Assembly (NCBI GenBank): GCA_944381575.1
Contig: CALWLS010000003.1
Span: forward strand, 62,001-126,000
Direction of reading: 5' to 3'
Origin: an uncultured Lachnospiraceae bacterium
GTDB taxonomy: Bacteria > Bacillota > Clostridia > Lachnospirales > Lachnospiraceae
DNA length: 64,000 nucleotides
Translations under genes and position numbers: made by a program
Notes under the pieces: model-generated
What the model saw: the letters and a program-made list of their open reading frames with translations, nothing else
What the model was told of the DNA's origin: nothing
Databases searched by the model: none
In this document: positions 33,898-41,940 of the stretch, in pieces
Numbering within the stretch: the first letter of the stretch is position 1
Layout: each line of letters begins with the position of its first letter

Positions 33898-34473
33898 ATG
33901 AATGTTTCAAAATCAAAATATAATGTAGAGGAAATGTGCAGGACGGCGATATTTACCGCGGTGCTTGCGGTACTGGCCCAGATCAGCATACCCATGGCGG
34001 GAGGCGTGCCGGTGACGCTCCAGACCTTCGGGGTGGTGCTTTCCGGCATAGTGCTGGGAGGCCGGGGCGGAGCCATGGCCTGTATAGTTTATCTGGTACT
34101 GGGGCTTGTGGGAGTGCCGGTCTTCAGCGGCTTTAAGGGAGGGCCGGGCGTGCTTTTCGGACCGACGGGAGGCTTTATAATTTCCTTTCCGGTAATGGCT
34201 TATCTTGCGGGCATGGCTTCAGACCGGGCCGTAAGGTCAATATCCGGCGGCGCAGCCTTCTGGTCAAAGGTATTTTTTGCCGGGCTCATACCGGGAATGC
34301 TGTTTAACTATGCCGTAGGAGCCCTCTGGTTTGATATAGTCACAGGGAGCGGGATCATGGCTGCAGTCACGGCCTGCATAGCGCCCTTTGTGATAAACGA
34401 TCTTATAAAATTGACTGCGGCGGGCATAACGGGTATTATATTAAGGAAACGTCTTAAAAGGTCGGGGCTTTAA
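33898..34473 (+). CDS. bioY: Biotin ECF transporter substrate-binding protein BioY
   Basis: A 191-residue membrane protein, the biotin-binding S component of an energy-coupling factor transporter. About six hydrophobic segments are visible. Family motifs are ISIPMAGGVPVTLQTFGVVLSG near the N-terminus, GLVGVPVFSGFKGGPGVLFGPTGG (34108 onwards), and the C-terminal PFVINDLIKLTAAG. The ATPase and T subunits (EcfA, EcfT) are not here and are probably encoded elsewhere and shared. The stop overlaps birA by one base. Biotin imported here would serve AccB. Confidence 0.93.
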   Translation: MNVSKSKYNVEEMCRTAIFTAVLAVLAQISIPMAGGVPVTLQTFGVVLSGIVLGGRGGAMACIVYLVLGLVGVPVFSGFKGGPGVLFGPTGGFIISFPVMAYLAGMASDRAVRSISGGAAFWSKVFFAGLIPGMLFNYAVGALWFDIVTGSGIMAAVTACIAPFVINDLIKLTAAGITGIILRKRLKRSGL

Positions 34474-35477
34474 TGAATACCAAAACAGAGGTTTTGAAAA
34501 TTTTAAATAATAATGATGATTTTGTCTCCGGGGAGGAAATGAGCAGGCTGATCGGCGTAAGCCGGGCTGCGGTCAATACGGCCGTCAAGGCCTTAAGGGC
34601 CGACGGCTTTGATATAAGCTCCTCCACGAACCGGGGCTACAGGCTTATGGCCATGTCGGACCGTCTTACAGAGGAAGGCATCGGCGCATATATGGACAGG
34701 GACAGGATGGAAAATATAGTCGTCCTTAAAAGCGTTGATTCCACCAACATGGAGCTCTTGAGGAGGATATCCAGAGGAGCCTTAAACGGGCAGGTGGTCA
34801 TATCCGATGCCCAGACCTCAGGAATGGGCAGAAAGGGACGCCCCTTTGCTTCGCCAGAGGGTTCAGGTCTGTATCTCTCGTATCTCTTCAAGCCTTCGGA
34901 CAAGGTGAAGGAGGAGGTAAGAGGCTCAGGCGGCGGGCTCATTTGGGCGAGCATAACCTCCTGGACGGCAGTGGCCGCGGCAGACGCCATAGAAAAGGTA
35001 TCAGGCGTAAGGCCAGGGATAAAATGGGTGAACGACCTGTATATAAACGGGCGTAAGATATCCGGCATCCTTACGCAGATGAATACCTCGGCCGAGATAA
35101 TGGAGGTGGAGAGCATAATCATCGGCATAGGCATAAATGTGTCTGAAGGCCGGGAGGATTTTCCGGCTGAAATACAGGATAAGGCGGGCTCCATATTTTC
35201 GGAGACCAGGAAAAAAGTGAACAGGCCGGAGCTGGCTGCATGTCTGATCGCTGCTCTGGACCGTATGTCCTCGGGCTGGCCTTATGATAAGGAGCTCTAT
35301 TATGAAAGATATCTTGCCGACAGCATAGTCATAGGCAGGGATATAACGGTGCTCGGACCCTGCGGCAGCGAAAGGCTTAAGGCCCGCAGCATCGACAGGG
35401 ATTTTACGCTTATCGCCGAGGATGAAAACGGCAATTCAAGAAAGATAGTGGGAGGAGACGTCTCCCTTTTGATTTAG
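34473..35477 (+). CDS. birA: Bifunctional biotin-protein ligase and biotin operon repressor BirA
   Basis: A 334-residue group II biotin ligase. Residues 1-60 form a winged HTH (VSGEEMSRLIGVSRAAVNTA), so it can bind DNA. The catalytic domain has the biotinyl-AMP loop GRKGRPFASPEGSGLYLS and the active-site KWVNDLYINGRKISGIL, then a C-terminal SH3-like domain. It attaches biotin to AccB Lys144 and, as a biotinyl-AMP-bound dimer, should repress the bioY-birA promoter. An intrinsic terminator follows 8 bp after the stop. Confidence 0.94.
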   Translation: MNTKTEVLKILNNNDDFVSGEEMSRLIGVSRAAVNTAVKALRADGFDISSSTNRGYRLMAMSDRLTEEGIGAYMDRDRMENIVVLKSVDSTNMELLRRISRGALNGQVVISDAQTSGMGRKGRPFASPEGSGLYLSYLFKPSDKVKEEVRGSGGGLIWASITSWTAVAAADAIEKVSGVRPGIKWVNDLYINGRKISGILTQMNTSAEIMEVESIIIGIGINVSEGREDFPAEIQDKAGSIFSETRKKVNRPELAACLIAALDRMSSGWPYDKELYYERYLADSIVIGRDITVLGPCGSERLKARSIDRDFTLIAEDENGNSRKIVGGDVSLLI

Positions 35478-35485
35478 GTGTATTT

Positions 35486-35519
35486 AATACCGCTGACAGC
35501 AGATGTCCGCGGTATTTTT
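35486..35519 (+). terminator. Terminator after birA
   Basis: AATACCGC (35486-35493) pairs with GCGGTATT (35509-35516), with inner GACA/TGTC pairs, followed by a T tract (35515-35519). Confidence 0.85.
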
Positions 35520-35641
35520 ATATGTACCGATACATTTTCAGTACATTTAGGGCTTATGGACAGGGTTATTGTATAAAACTGAGTAATTAGTTGAATAAGC
35601 CCGGATTTAGAGTTACCATGATGCATTATGTTAATGGAATA

Positions 35642-35663
35642 CTGACAAAGCGGGCTTTGTCAG
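35642..35663 (+). promoter_or_regulatory. Perfect palindrome just upstream of trkA
   Basis: CTGACAAAGC (35642-35651) and GCTTTGTCAG (35654-35663) are perfect 10-bp arms with a 2-bp centre. It ends only 6 bp before the trkA GGAGG site. It could be a DNA operator or, as RNA, a hairpin next to the ribosome site. A second inverted repeat, GGGCTTAT/ATAAGCCC, lies further upstream (35550-35602). Confidence 0.6.
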
Positions 35664-35676
35664 ATGATCGGAGGAA

Positions 35677-37038
35677 ATGATGAATGCAGTTATAGTCGGC
35701 TGCGGAAAGGTCGGCAGCGAGCTTGCCAGGACACTGGTCAATGACGGACACAGCGTATCCGTTATCGATAATCAGCAGAAATCCCTGGATGAGGTTGCAG
35801 GTGATCTTGATGTAATGGCTTTCCTTGGAAACGGAGCCGATATTGAGGTACTTGAGGAGGCTGGACTTGACGATGCGGACATATTCATATCCGTGACCAC
35901 GTCGGATGAGCTTAACCTTCTGGCCTGCCTTATGGCAAAGGAGGAGACCAGGTGCGAGACCATAGCCAGGGTAAGGAATCCGCTCTATTCAAAAGAGGTG
36001 GAGTATTTTAAGGAAAAATTAGGTATTTCCAAGATAATCAACCCTGAATCCCTTGCCGCTGTGGAGATATTTAACCTCCTGGAATTTCCGGCCTTAAGCC
36101 GCATCGATTTTTTTGAGGACGGAAATGTCATAATCGCCGTGCTGCATGTGGGCCGTGAGTTCAGATACATAGGCCAGAGCCTTGAGCAGATAACCGGAGA
36201 TAACCGCGGCACCAAGACCCTGGTGTGTGCGGTGGTAAGAAACGGGGAGAGCATTATTCCGAGAGGTGACTTTGTCATAAGGGAAGGTGACGACATAACC
36301 ATCGTTGCGACGAGGGAGGATATAAGGCGTTTCCTTAAGAATGCCGGGGTAAAAAACGTACCGGCTGACAACATCCTTATAGTGGGAGCGGGAACCATAT
36401 CGTATTACCTCGTAAAGCTCCTTACACAAAAGGGAAAAAGGGTGCGCGTCATAGATAATGATATGAAGAAATGCAATTATTTTTCTGAGCATTTTCCTGA
36501 GGCTGAGGTCATATTCGGAGACGGAACCGACAGGAGGTTCCTTGCAAAGCAGGGTCTCATGAGGGCTGACGCCTTTATCCCGCTGACAGGCATAGACGAG
36601 GAGAATCTTGTCACCGCCACCTACGCCAAGAGCTATTCCGACGCCAAGGTCATAACAAAGATCAGCAGGACGGATATGAGTGACCTGATAAAGACCCTTA
36701 ACGTCGATTCCGTAGTGCTGCCAAAGCTCTTATGTGCGGATATAATAGCGCAGTACGTAAGGGCCAAGGAGGCCGGAGCGGGCAGCAATCTTGCAACGCT
36801 GTACAGATATCTGGACAGCGCCTTTGAGATAGTTGAATTTAAGGCGGATGCGGATAAGAGGGTGACGGGCATACCGGTAAAGGACTTAAAGCTTAAGAAG
36901 AACCTGATACTTGCAGGCATTATAAGCAATAAGACCTATACGGTGCCTACCGGAAACAGCGTGATAAAGGAAAACGACTACGTGATAGTCGTAACGACTG
37001 AAAAGGGCCTTACAAGCCTGTCAGGCATGCTGGAATAG
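35677..37038 (+). CDS. trkA: Trk potassium uptake regulatory subunit TrkA
   Basis: A 453-residue cytosolic NAD(H)-binding gating subunit of a Trk/Ktr potassium channel. It is duplicated: an RCK/TrkA-N Rossmann domain (IVGCGKVGSELA at the start), a TrkA-C domain (~140-220), a second TrkA-N (ILIVGAGTISYYLVKLL, ~230) and a second TrkA-C. The tandem architecture is that of TrkA, not single-domain KtrA. The second Rossmann motif GAGTIS lacks the third Gly, a common variation. ATG 35677 or 35680 both follow GGAGG. trkH follows after 10 bp. Confidence 0.93.
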   Translation: MMNAVIVGCGKVGSELARTLVNDGHSVSVIDNQQKSLDEVAGDLDVMAFLGNGADIEVLEEAGLDDADIFISVTTSDELNLLACLMAKEETRCETIARVRNPLYSKEVEYFKEKLGISKIINPESLAAVEIFNLLEFPALSRIDFFEDGNVIIAVLHVGREFRYIGQSLEQITGDNRGTKTLVCAVVRNGESIIPRGDFVIREGDDITIVATREDIRRFLKNAGVKNVPADNILIVGAGTISYYLVKLLTQKGKRVRVIDNDMKKCNYFSEHFPEAEVIFGDGTDRRFLAKQGLMRADAFIPLTGIDEENLVTATYAKSYSDAKVITKISRTDMSDLIKTLNVDSVVLPKLLCADIIAQYVRAKEAGAGSNLATLYRYLDSAFEIVEFKADADKRVTGIPVKDLKLKKNLILAGIISNKTYTVPTGNSVIKENDYVIVVTTEKGLTSLSGMLE

Positions 37039-37048
37039 AGGTGGCGCC

Positions 37049-38500
37049 ATGAATCCAAAGCTTATCGGAAAGATAATCGGGGGAGCGCTGCTTTTGGAGG
37101 CGGTGCTCATGCTGCTGCCCCTTGGCTGTTCAGTGGTGCACGGGGAGGATCTGAAGCTGTTCGTGATCCCCATGCTGATAGAGGGCGCCATAGGAGGCAT
37201 CCTGTACTTTATTGCTGATAAGGACAGGGACATAGTTTCAAGGGAAGGCTTTATATCCACGGGACTTACATGGATAACCCTGTCACTTACGGGAATGCTT
37301 CCGTTTCTCATATCAGGGGCCATGACTAACCCGATAGATGCGTTTTTTGAAACGGTGTCGGGATTTACCACTACCGGAGCCACTGTGCTTACGGATCTTG
37401 AATCACTGCCAAAGGGACTGCTTATGTGGAGGAGCTTCCTGCACTGGATAGGCGGTATGGGCATACTTGTATTCATGTCGGCCATAATGCATTTCGCAAG
37501 AGGCTCCCAGATCAATCTCGTCAAGGCAGAGAGCACGGGACCGATAGTTTCAAAGCTGGTGCCAAAGGCTGACAGCACGGCTAAGGTGCTGTACGGCATA
37601 TACACGGCCATGTCGGTGATCACGCTGATAATACTGCTGATACTTAAAATGCCGCTGTTTGATGCTATATGCCTTACCTTCAGCGCGGCGGGCACCGGAG
37701 GCTTCGGCGTGCTTAACGACAGCTGCGCCTCCTATACCATAGCCCAGCAGGTGGCATTAAATACGGCCACAATGTTTTTTGGAGTGAGCTTTACCCTGTA
37801 TTTTCTTATACTTATGGGAAAGTTTAAGTTAGCGGTAAAAAATGAAGAACTCAGGCTTTATCTGCTGATATTTGCTTTAGCTACGATATTTATAACCGTG
37901 GATCTAATGGCTCAGGGAGACGGCACCGTAAACGGCGGGCCTTTAATGGCTCTGCACAGGGCGGCGTTTAATGTGGGCACCATCATGACCACAACGGGCT
38001 TTGCCATTGAGGACTGCAATTACTGGCCGGGATTTTCACAGTGCATACTTGTGATACTTATGATAAGCGGAGCCTGCGCGGGCTCCACGGGAGGCGGCAT
38101 CAAGGTCTCCAGGCTCAATATTATGCTTAAGGCCTTCAATAAGGAAATGGCCATACATTTAAGGCCTGAGCAGGTAAAGAAGATACACATAGACGGAAAG
38201 CCCGTGGAGGACAGCGTCATAAGGAATACGGGAACATTCTGTTTTCTCTGGATGTTTTTCATAATCATGTCCATACTTGTTGTATCCATAGACGGCAAGG
38301 AATGGAACGCTACCATAACATCGGTAATATCCGCCTTTGGAAACGTCGGTCCGGGCTTTGGTGAGAACGGCACCATGGGAAATTACAGCAGTTTTTCGAA
38401 CCTGAGCAAATTAGTGCTCAGCGCCGACATGCTGATAGGAAGGCTTGAGATATATCCTATACTTGCGATGTTTAAGAGAAATACCTGGAAGTGCTTCTGA
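37049..38500 (+). CDS. trkH: Trk potassium uptake transmembrane subunit TrkH
   Basis: A 483-residue potassium-translocating membrane protein built from four M-P-M repeats. Selectivity-filter-like segments are SGFTTTGATV, SAAGTGGFGV, TTTGFAIED and SAFGNVGPGFGENG; the GSTGGGIKVSRL motif between them is also characteristic. About ten hydrophobic segments are visible. It functions with TrkA, encoded directly upstream. Length and motifs are normal for the family. Confidence 0.94.
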   Translation: MNPKLIGKIIGGALLLEAVLMLLPLGCSVVHGEDLKLFVIPMLIEGAIGGILYFIADKDRDIVSREGFISTGLTWITLSLTGMLPFLISGAMTNPIDAFFETVSGFTTTGATVLTDLESLPKGLLMWRSFLHWIGGMGILVFMSAIMHFARGSQINLVKAESTGPIVSKLVPKADSTAKVLYGIYTAMSVITLIILLILKMPLFDAICLTFSAAGTGGFGVLNDSCASYTIAQQVALNTATMFFGVSFTLYFLILMGKFKLAVKNEELRLYLLIFALATIFITVDLMAQGDGTVNGGPLMALHRAAFNVGTIMTTTGFAIEDCNYWPGFSQCILVILMISGACAGSTGGGIKVSRLNIMLKAFNKEMAIHLRPEQVKKIHIDGKPVEDSVIRNTGTFCFLWMFFIIMSILVVSIDGKEWNATITSVISAFGNVGPGFGENGTMGNYSSFSNLSKLVLSADMLIGRLEIYPILAMFKRNTWKCF

Positions 38501-38594
38501 TCTGTCAGGATCTGTGCCTGCGAAATTTTCTTATCCCGTCAGGACCACGGCGATGCTTTAAAGATGATTTATATTTGAGTGAAGGAGCCTGAAA

Positions 38595-39287
38595 ATGAAA
38601 TCCGGAAAAAACATAAAAGGTCTTATATTCGATCTGGACGGGACGCTTTTAGATACGCTCACCTCGCTCTGGTACTGTTCAAAATGCTCTCTTGAGCAGG
38701 AGGGCCTTAAGCCTTTGCCAAGGGAGAATTTCAGGTATTATGTAGGGGACGGGGCGTTAAAGCAGGTGGAGAGGTATCTTAAGGATACCGAGATCATCGA
38801 TCCATTAAAGCTGCCGCCGGATCCCCATGATCCTGCAAACCTTGAGTATTACTATAAAAGCTATATGGGCTTTCTCGACAGATATTCGGATCATGAGGTA
38901 AGGCCCTATGAGGGTATCCCGGAGCTGCTTAAGGAGCTTAAGGAGGAAGGCTTAAGGCTTGCGGTATTTTCCAATAAGCCTGACCGGGCAGCGGCAGGGC
39001 TTATAAAAAAGTTTTTCGGCAGCACCTTTGACATAGTCTACGGCAAAAAGGAGGGGCTTCCAAAAAAGCCGGATCCGAAGGTGGCTCTTTTAATAGCCGA
39101 GGAATTCGGGCTTAAGCCGGAAGAGATAATGTATCTTGGGGATACGGACACAGACATGAAGACCGGCAGGAACGCCGGGATGTTTACGGTGGGTGTCCTC
39201 TGGGGTTTCAGGGATATGGAAGAGCTTTTAAAAAACGGAGCTGACGCCCTGGTCAGCAAGCCTTCGGATATCAAAGGCTTACTTTAA
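38595..39287 (+). CDS. HAD-superfamily phosphatase (Gph-like)
   Basis: A 230-residue HAD hydrolase with motif I LIFDLDGTLLDTLTSLW, a cap domain, VFSNKPDRAAAG as motif II, a conserved Lys in KKPDPKVALL, and motif IV YLGDTDTDMKTGRNAG. The AVFSNKPD and GDTDTDMKTG motifs are very close to phosphoglycolate phosphatases, which clear phosphoglycolate from DNA repair, though other small phosphates are possible substrates. It is the second Gph-like HAD in the window; the other is at 31814-32488. Confidence 0.84.
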   Translation: MKSGKNIKGLIFDLDGTLLDTLTSLWYCSKCSLEQEGLKPLPRENFRYYVGDGALKQVERYLKDTEIIDPLKLPPDPHDPANLEYYYKSYMGFLDRYSDHEVRPYEGIPELLKELKEEGLRLAVFSNKPDRAAAGLIKKFFGSTFDIVYGKKEGLPKKPDPKVALLIAEEFGLKPEEIMYLGDTDTDMKTGRNAGMFTVGVLWGFRDMEELLKNGADALVSKPSDIKGLL

Positions 39288-39434
39288 TTTCAGAGGTGAT
39301 ATATAAAACCGTCTCAGACATCAGTAAAAGTAAAGATATGCCGTAAAAAGGCGGGATACCCCATACAATATATAACCTCAGGTAATATCATAAGCACAAA
39401 AGCAAAAAATTTATTATAAATTGTAATATTGCTG

Positions 39435-39462
39435 TTGAGTTTTTCTTAAAGCCAGTTATAAT
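39435..39462 (+). promoter_or_regulatory. Promoter of the ilv operon leader
   Basis: TTGAGT (39435-39440), a 16-bp spacer and TATAAT (39457-39462), about 40 bp before the leader peptide start. Confidence 0.7.
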
Positions 39463-39503
39463 ATAGAGAAAATCATGAAGCACTAATCAGGAAGGTGTCA
39501 GCA

Positions 39504-39638
39504 GTGATATTTTCAGTGGTAAACATCAGCATAATCCTAATCAGCATTATCGGCCTCGTCGTGGACGTCACAGAGACAAAAGTTGATAGTGTTTATGGTT
39601 ATGCGCTTGTTGAAGCAGAAACTGAAAGCAGGATTTAG
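39504..39638 (+). CDS. ilv operon leader peptide (44 aa)
   Basis: A short ORF starting at GTG 39504 with AGGAAGG 8 nt upstream. The peptide begins MIFSVVNISIILISIIGL, and residues 2-22 contain 7 Ile, 5 Val and 2 Leu, the exact amino acids made by the operon. It is followed by a Rho-independent terminator and then ilvB. This is the classical layout of transcription attenuation by ribosome stalling when charged Ile/Val/Leu tRNA is scarce. The remaining 22 residues are ordinary and the stop is TAG. It is too short to be an enzyme. No T-box signature is seen in this leader. Confidence 0.82.
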   Translation: MIFSVVNISIILISIIGLVVDVTETKVDSVYGYALVEAETESRI

Positions 39639-39702
39639 TTTTTTACATATTGATCTAAGATCATAAGCTCGTGACCGCACAAGTTCACGGGCTTTTTATT
39701 TT
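39567..39702 (+). terminator. ilv attenuator: terminator with competing antiterminator pairing
   Basis: The terminator stem is AAGCTCGTGA (39665-39674) / TCACGGGCTT (39685-39694), with one wobble pair, followed by TTTTTATTTT. The alternative pairing is GTCACAGAG within the leader ORF (39567-39575) with CTCGTGAC (39668-39675), 8 bp with one bulged A, which would sequester the 5' arm of the terminator. This fits stalling of a ribosome at the Ile/Val codons upstream. Confidence 0.75.
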
Positions 39703-39794
39703 CCGGGGGATCTGGTGCGGGGGCGGAGCGGATCCAGGGACGATATGAGGCAGCGGGGCAATGCCCTGACAAAGATATTTCAGGAGGGTAAGAT

Positions 39795-41429
39795 ATGCCA
39801 AATATGACAGGCTCACAGATCTTTGTCCAGAGTTTGATCAATGAGGGCGTGGATCAGGTATTCGGCTATGCGGGAGCTACCATATGCTCGCTTATGGACG
39901 AGATGAAGCTCGCAAGTGACAGGATAAATTATACGCTCGTAAGACAGGAGCAGAATGCCGGACACATGGCGTCGGGCTACGCAAGGATAACAGGAAAGAC
40001 GGGAGTCTGCATGGTAACGTCAGGTCCCGGCGCTACCAACCTTATAACCGGCATTGCCACGGCTTATCTGGATTCCATACCTATGGTGGCGGTGACGGGA
40101 CAGGTGCCGACCTACCTTTTAGGCAGGGATATATTCCAGGAGGTGGATATAATAGGAGCCGTTACGCCTTTTATCAAGCATACCTACCTTGTGAGGGATG
40201 CGGCGATGATACCGCAGATCGTCAAGGAGGCCTTTTATATAGCTTCAACAGGACGCCCTGGACCTGTGCTGATAGATTTCCCGCAGAATATACAGGCTCA
40301 GGAGGTAAAGGATCCTGTATTTCCGGAGTCGGTGCACATCAGGGGTTATAATCCGAGCATCAAGGGCAATACAAAGCAGCTCTCACATGTGGTGAGGGCC
40401 ATATCAGAGGCAAAAAGGCCGGTCATCTGCGCCGGCGGCGGAGTTTTCCTTGCCCATGCCGAAGAGGAGCTTAAGGAATTTGCCCACAGGATGCAGATCC
40501 CGGTGGTGACGACCATGATGGGACTTTCGCTCCTTGATACCGATGATCCGTTAAACATGGGAATGATAGGAAAGTTCGGAAACAGATCCGCCAATAAAGC
40601 CATGGTCAAGGCCGACCTTATGATCATGATAGGCATGAGGGTGGCGGACAGGGCCATAATGGAGCCTGCAGAGGTAAAAAAGAGGCTTACCACCATACAC
40701 ATAGACGTGGATTCGGCGGAGATAGGCAAGAACATGGAGGCAAACATCCCTCTTGTGGGGAACGCGAAGCTGATCTTAGAGCAGCTCATGGAAAAATGCG
40801 AGCCTTACGATACCTCGGAATGGAGAGAGTTCCTTAAGGATTACAGGGAGACGGAGCTTACGAGAGATTTCCCTGAGCATCCGGGAGTTTCCCCTCAGAG
40901 ATTCATGAGGGCCCTTGGAAGGCAGCTTAAGGAAGGCGCCGTGGTATGCGCCGATGTCGGACAGAATCAGATCTGGGCCTGCCAGCATCTGTTCATGCAT
41001 GGTATCAGATTTATGACCAGCGGAGGTCTGGGTACCATGGGATATTCCATACCGGCGGCCATAGGGGCCAAGATAGCGGATCCAGGCCGTCAGTCAGTGG
41101 TAATAAACGGAGACGGATCCTTCCAGATGAGCATGAATGAGCTTGCAGCCATAAGGGCGGGCCAGCTTGACGTAAAGATAGTGATAATAAGGAACCACGT
41201 CCTTGGACTGGTGCACCAGAGTCAGGTGCTCCCGCCATATCATGGCAGCTACGGGGTTGAGCTTGATGGAGATCCGGATCTCCATGTACTTATCTCGGCC
41301 TACGGCATAAAGAGCATGGCTCTCCATGATGAGTCGGACATGGAGGATAAGATCAGGGAATTCTTAAACACGGACGGCGCGGCTGTCCTGATAGTGGATG
41401 TTGACGCCATGTGCGCCACTACTGAATGA
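39795..41429 (+). CDS. ilvB: Acetolactate synthase large subunit-like, divergent paralogue
   Basis: A 544-residue ThDP-dependent enzyme of the acetohydroxyacid synthase family. It has the catalytic Glu52 (RQEQNAGHMASGYAR), SGPGATNLITGIATAY, QEVDIIGAVTPFIKH, and a ThDP/Mg motif GDGSFQMSMNEL. It deviates from classical AHAS: GYAGATICSLMDEM replaces GYPGG(A/T)..YD, and RNHVLGLVHQSQ replaces the normal NNGxLGMVRQWQ. A small subunit gene follows directly. First structural gene after the attenuator. It could be an AHAS with altered substrate preference; a second, canonical large subunit is encoded 0.5 kb downstream. Confidence 0.85.
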   Translation: MPNMTGSQIFVQSLINEGVDQVFGYAGATICSLMDEMKLASDRINYTLVRQEQNAGHMASGYARITGKTGVCMVTSGPGATNLITGIATAYLDSIPMVAVTGQVPTYLLGRDIFQEVDIIGAVTPFIKHTYLVRDAAMIPQIVKEAFYIASTGRPGPVLIDFPQNIQAQEVKDPVFPESVHIRGYNPSIKGNTKQLSHVVRAISEAKRPVICAGGGVFLAHAEEELKEFAHRMQIPVVTTMMGLSLLDTDDPLNMGMIGKFGNRSANKAMVKADLMIMIGMRVADRAIMEPAEVKKRLTTIHIDVDSAEIGKNMEANIPLVGNAKLILEQLMEKCEPYDTSEWREFLKDYRETELTRDFPEHPGVSPQRFMRALGRQLKEGAVVCADVGQNQIWACQHLFMHGIRFMTSGGLGTMGYSIPAAIGAKIADPGRQSVVINGDGSFQMSMNELAAIRAGQLDVKIVIIRNHVLGLVHQSQVLPPYHGSYGVELDGDPDLHVLISAYGIKSMALHDESDMEDKIREFLNTDGAAVLIVDVDAMCATTE

Positions 41430-41443
41430 TAGGAGGGCTGAAG

Positions 41444-41929
41444 ATGAAACAGACGATTTCCGTACTGGTCGAGAACCGCGCAGGAGCGCTGAACAAGATA
41501 ACCGGGCTGTTCTCAAAGAGAGCCTTCAACATAGATTCCCTTGCGGTGGGAGTGACGGATGACCCTACTCTGTCAAGGATAACCATTATAGTCGACAGCG
41601 GCAACAGCGTGGTGGAGCAGGTGGAAAAGCAGCTCAACAAGCTGGTGGACGTAGTAAAGGTAAGGACCTTAAGCGAGCATTCCATGATAGGCAGGGAGCT
41701 GATGCTCATAAAGGTCAGCGCCACGACCACCACAAGGCCGGATATCATGACCATCTGCAATGTATGCGGGGCAAAGGTGCTGGACATCACTCCAAGCACG
41801 GTAACGATAGAGATAGTCAATACCCCTGATCTCATAAGATCCTTTGAGGAAATGATGAGGCCTTATGGTATAATGGAAACTGCGCGCACGGGCATGGTTG
41901 CGCTGCAGAGAGGTGCCAATAAGATCTGA
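41444..41929 (+). CDS. ilvN: Acetolactate synthase small (regulatory) subunit, first copy
   Basis: A 161-residue ACT-domain protein (QTISVLVENRAGALNKITGLF, FNIDSLAVGVTDDPTLSRI) followed by the C-terminal AHAS regulatory domain. It activates the catalytic subunit and confers feedback inhibition by valine. ATG 41444 follows an AGGAGGG site; the frame is open further upstream, but those codons overlap ilvB and carry no conserved sequence. Length is standard for bacterial IlvN/IlvH. Confidence 0.92.
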   Translation: MKQTISVLVENRAGALNKITGLFSKRAFNIDSLAVGVTDDPTLSRITIIVDSGNSVVEQVEKQLNKLVDVVKVRTLSEHSMIGRELMLIKVSATTTTRPDIMTICNVCGAKVLDITPSTVTIEIVNTPDLIRSFEEMMRPYGIMETARTGMVALQRGANKI

Positions 41930-41940
41930 GGAGGGCAGGA

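Larger units (their letters stand above)
39288..39794. other. 507-bp ilv leader region
   Basis: It contains an AT-rich 5' part without recognised features (39288-39434), the promoter, the leader peptide ORF and the attenuator. About 90 nt of G-rich spacer follow up to the ilvB ribosome site (CAGGAGGG at 39780-39787). Confidence 0.7.

Noticed and set aside
39288..39434. Possible riboswitch or T-box in the first part of the ilv leader
   Set aside because: No T-box AGGGUGGNACCGCG-type sequence or other riboswitch core was found, and the region lies upstream of the assigned promoter.
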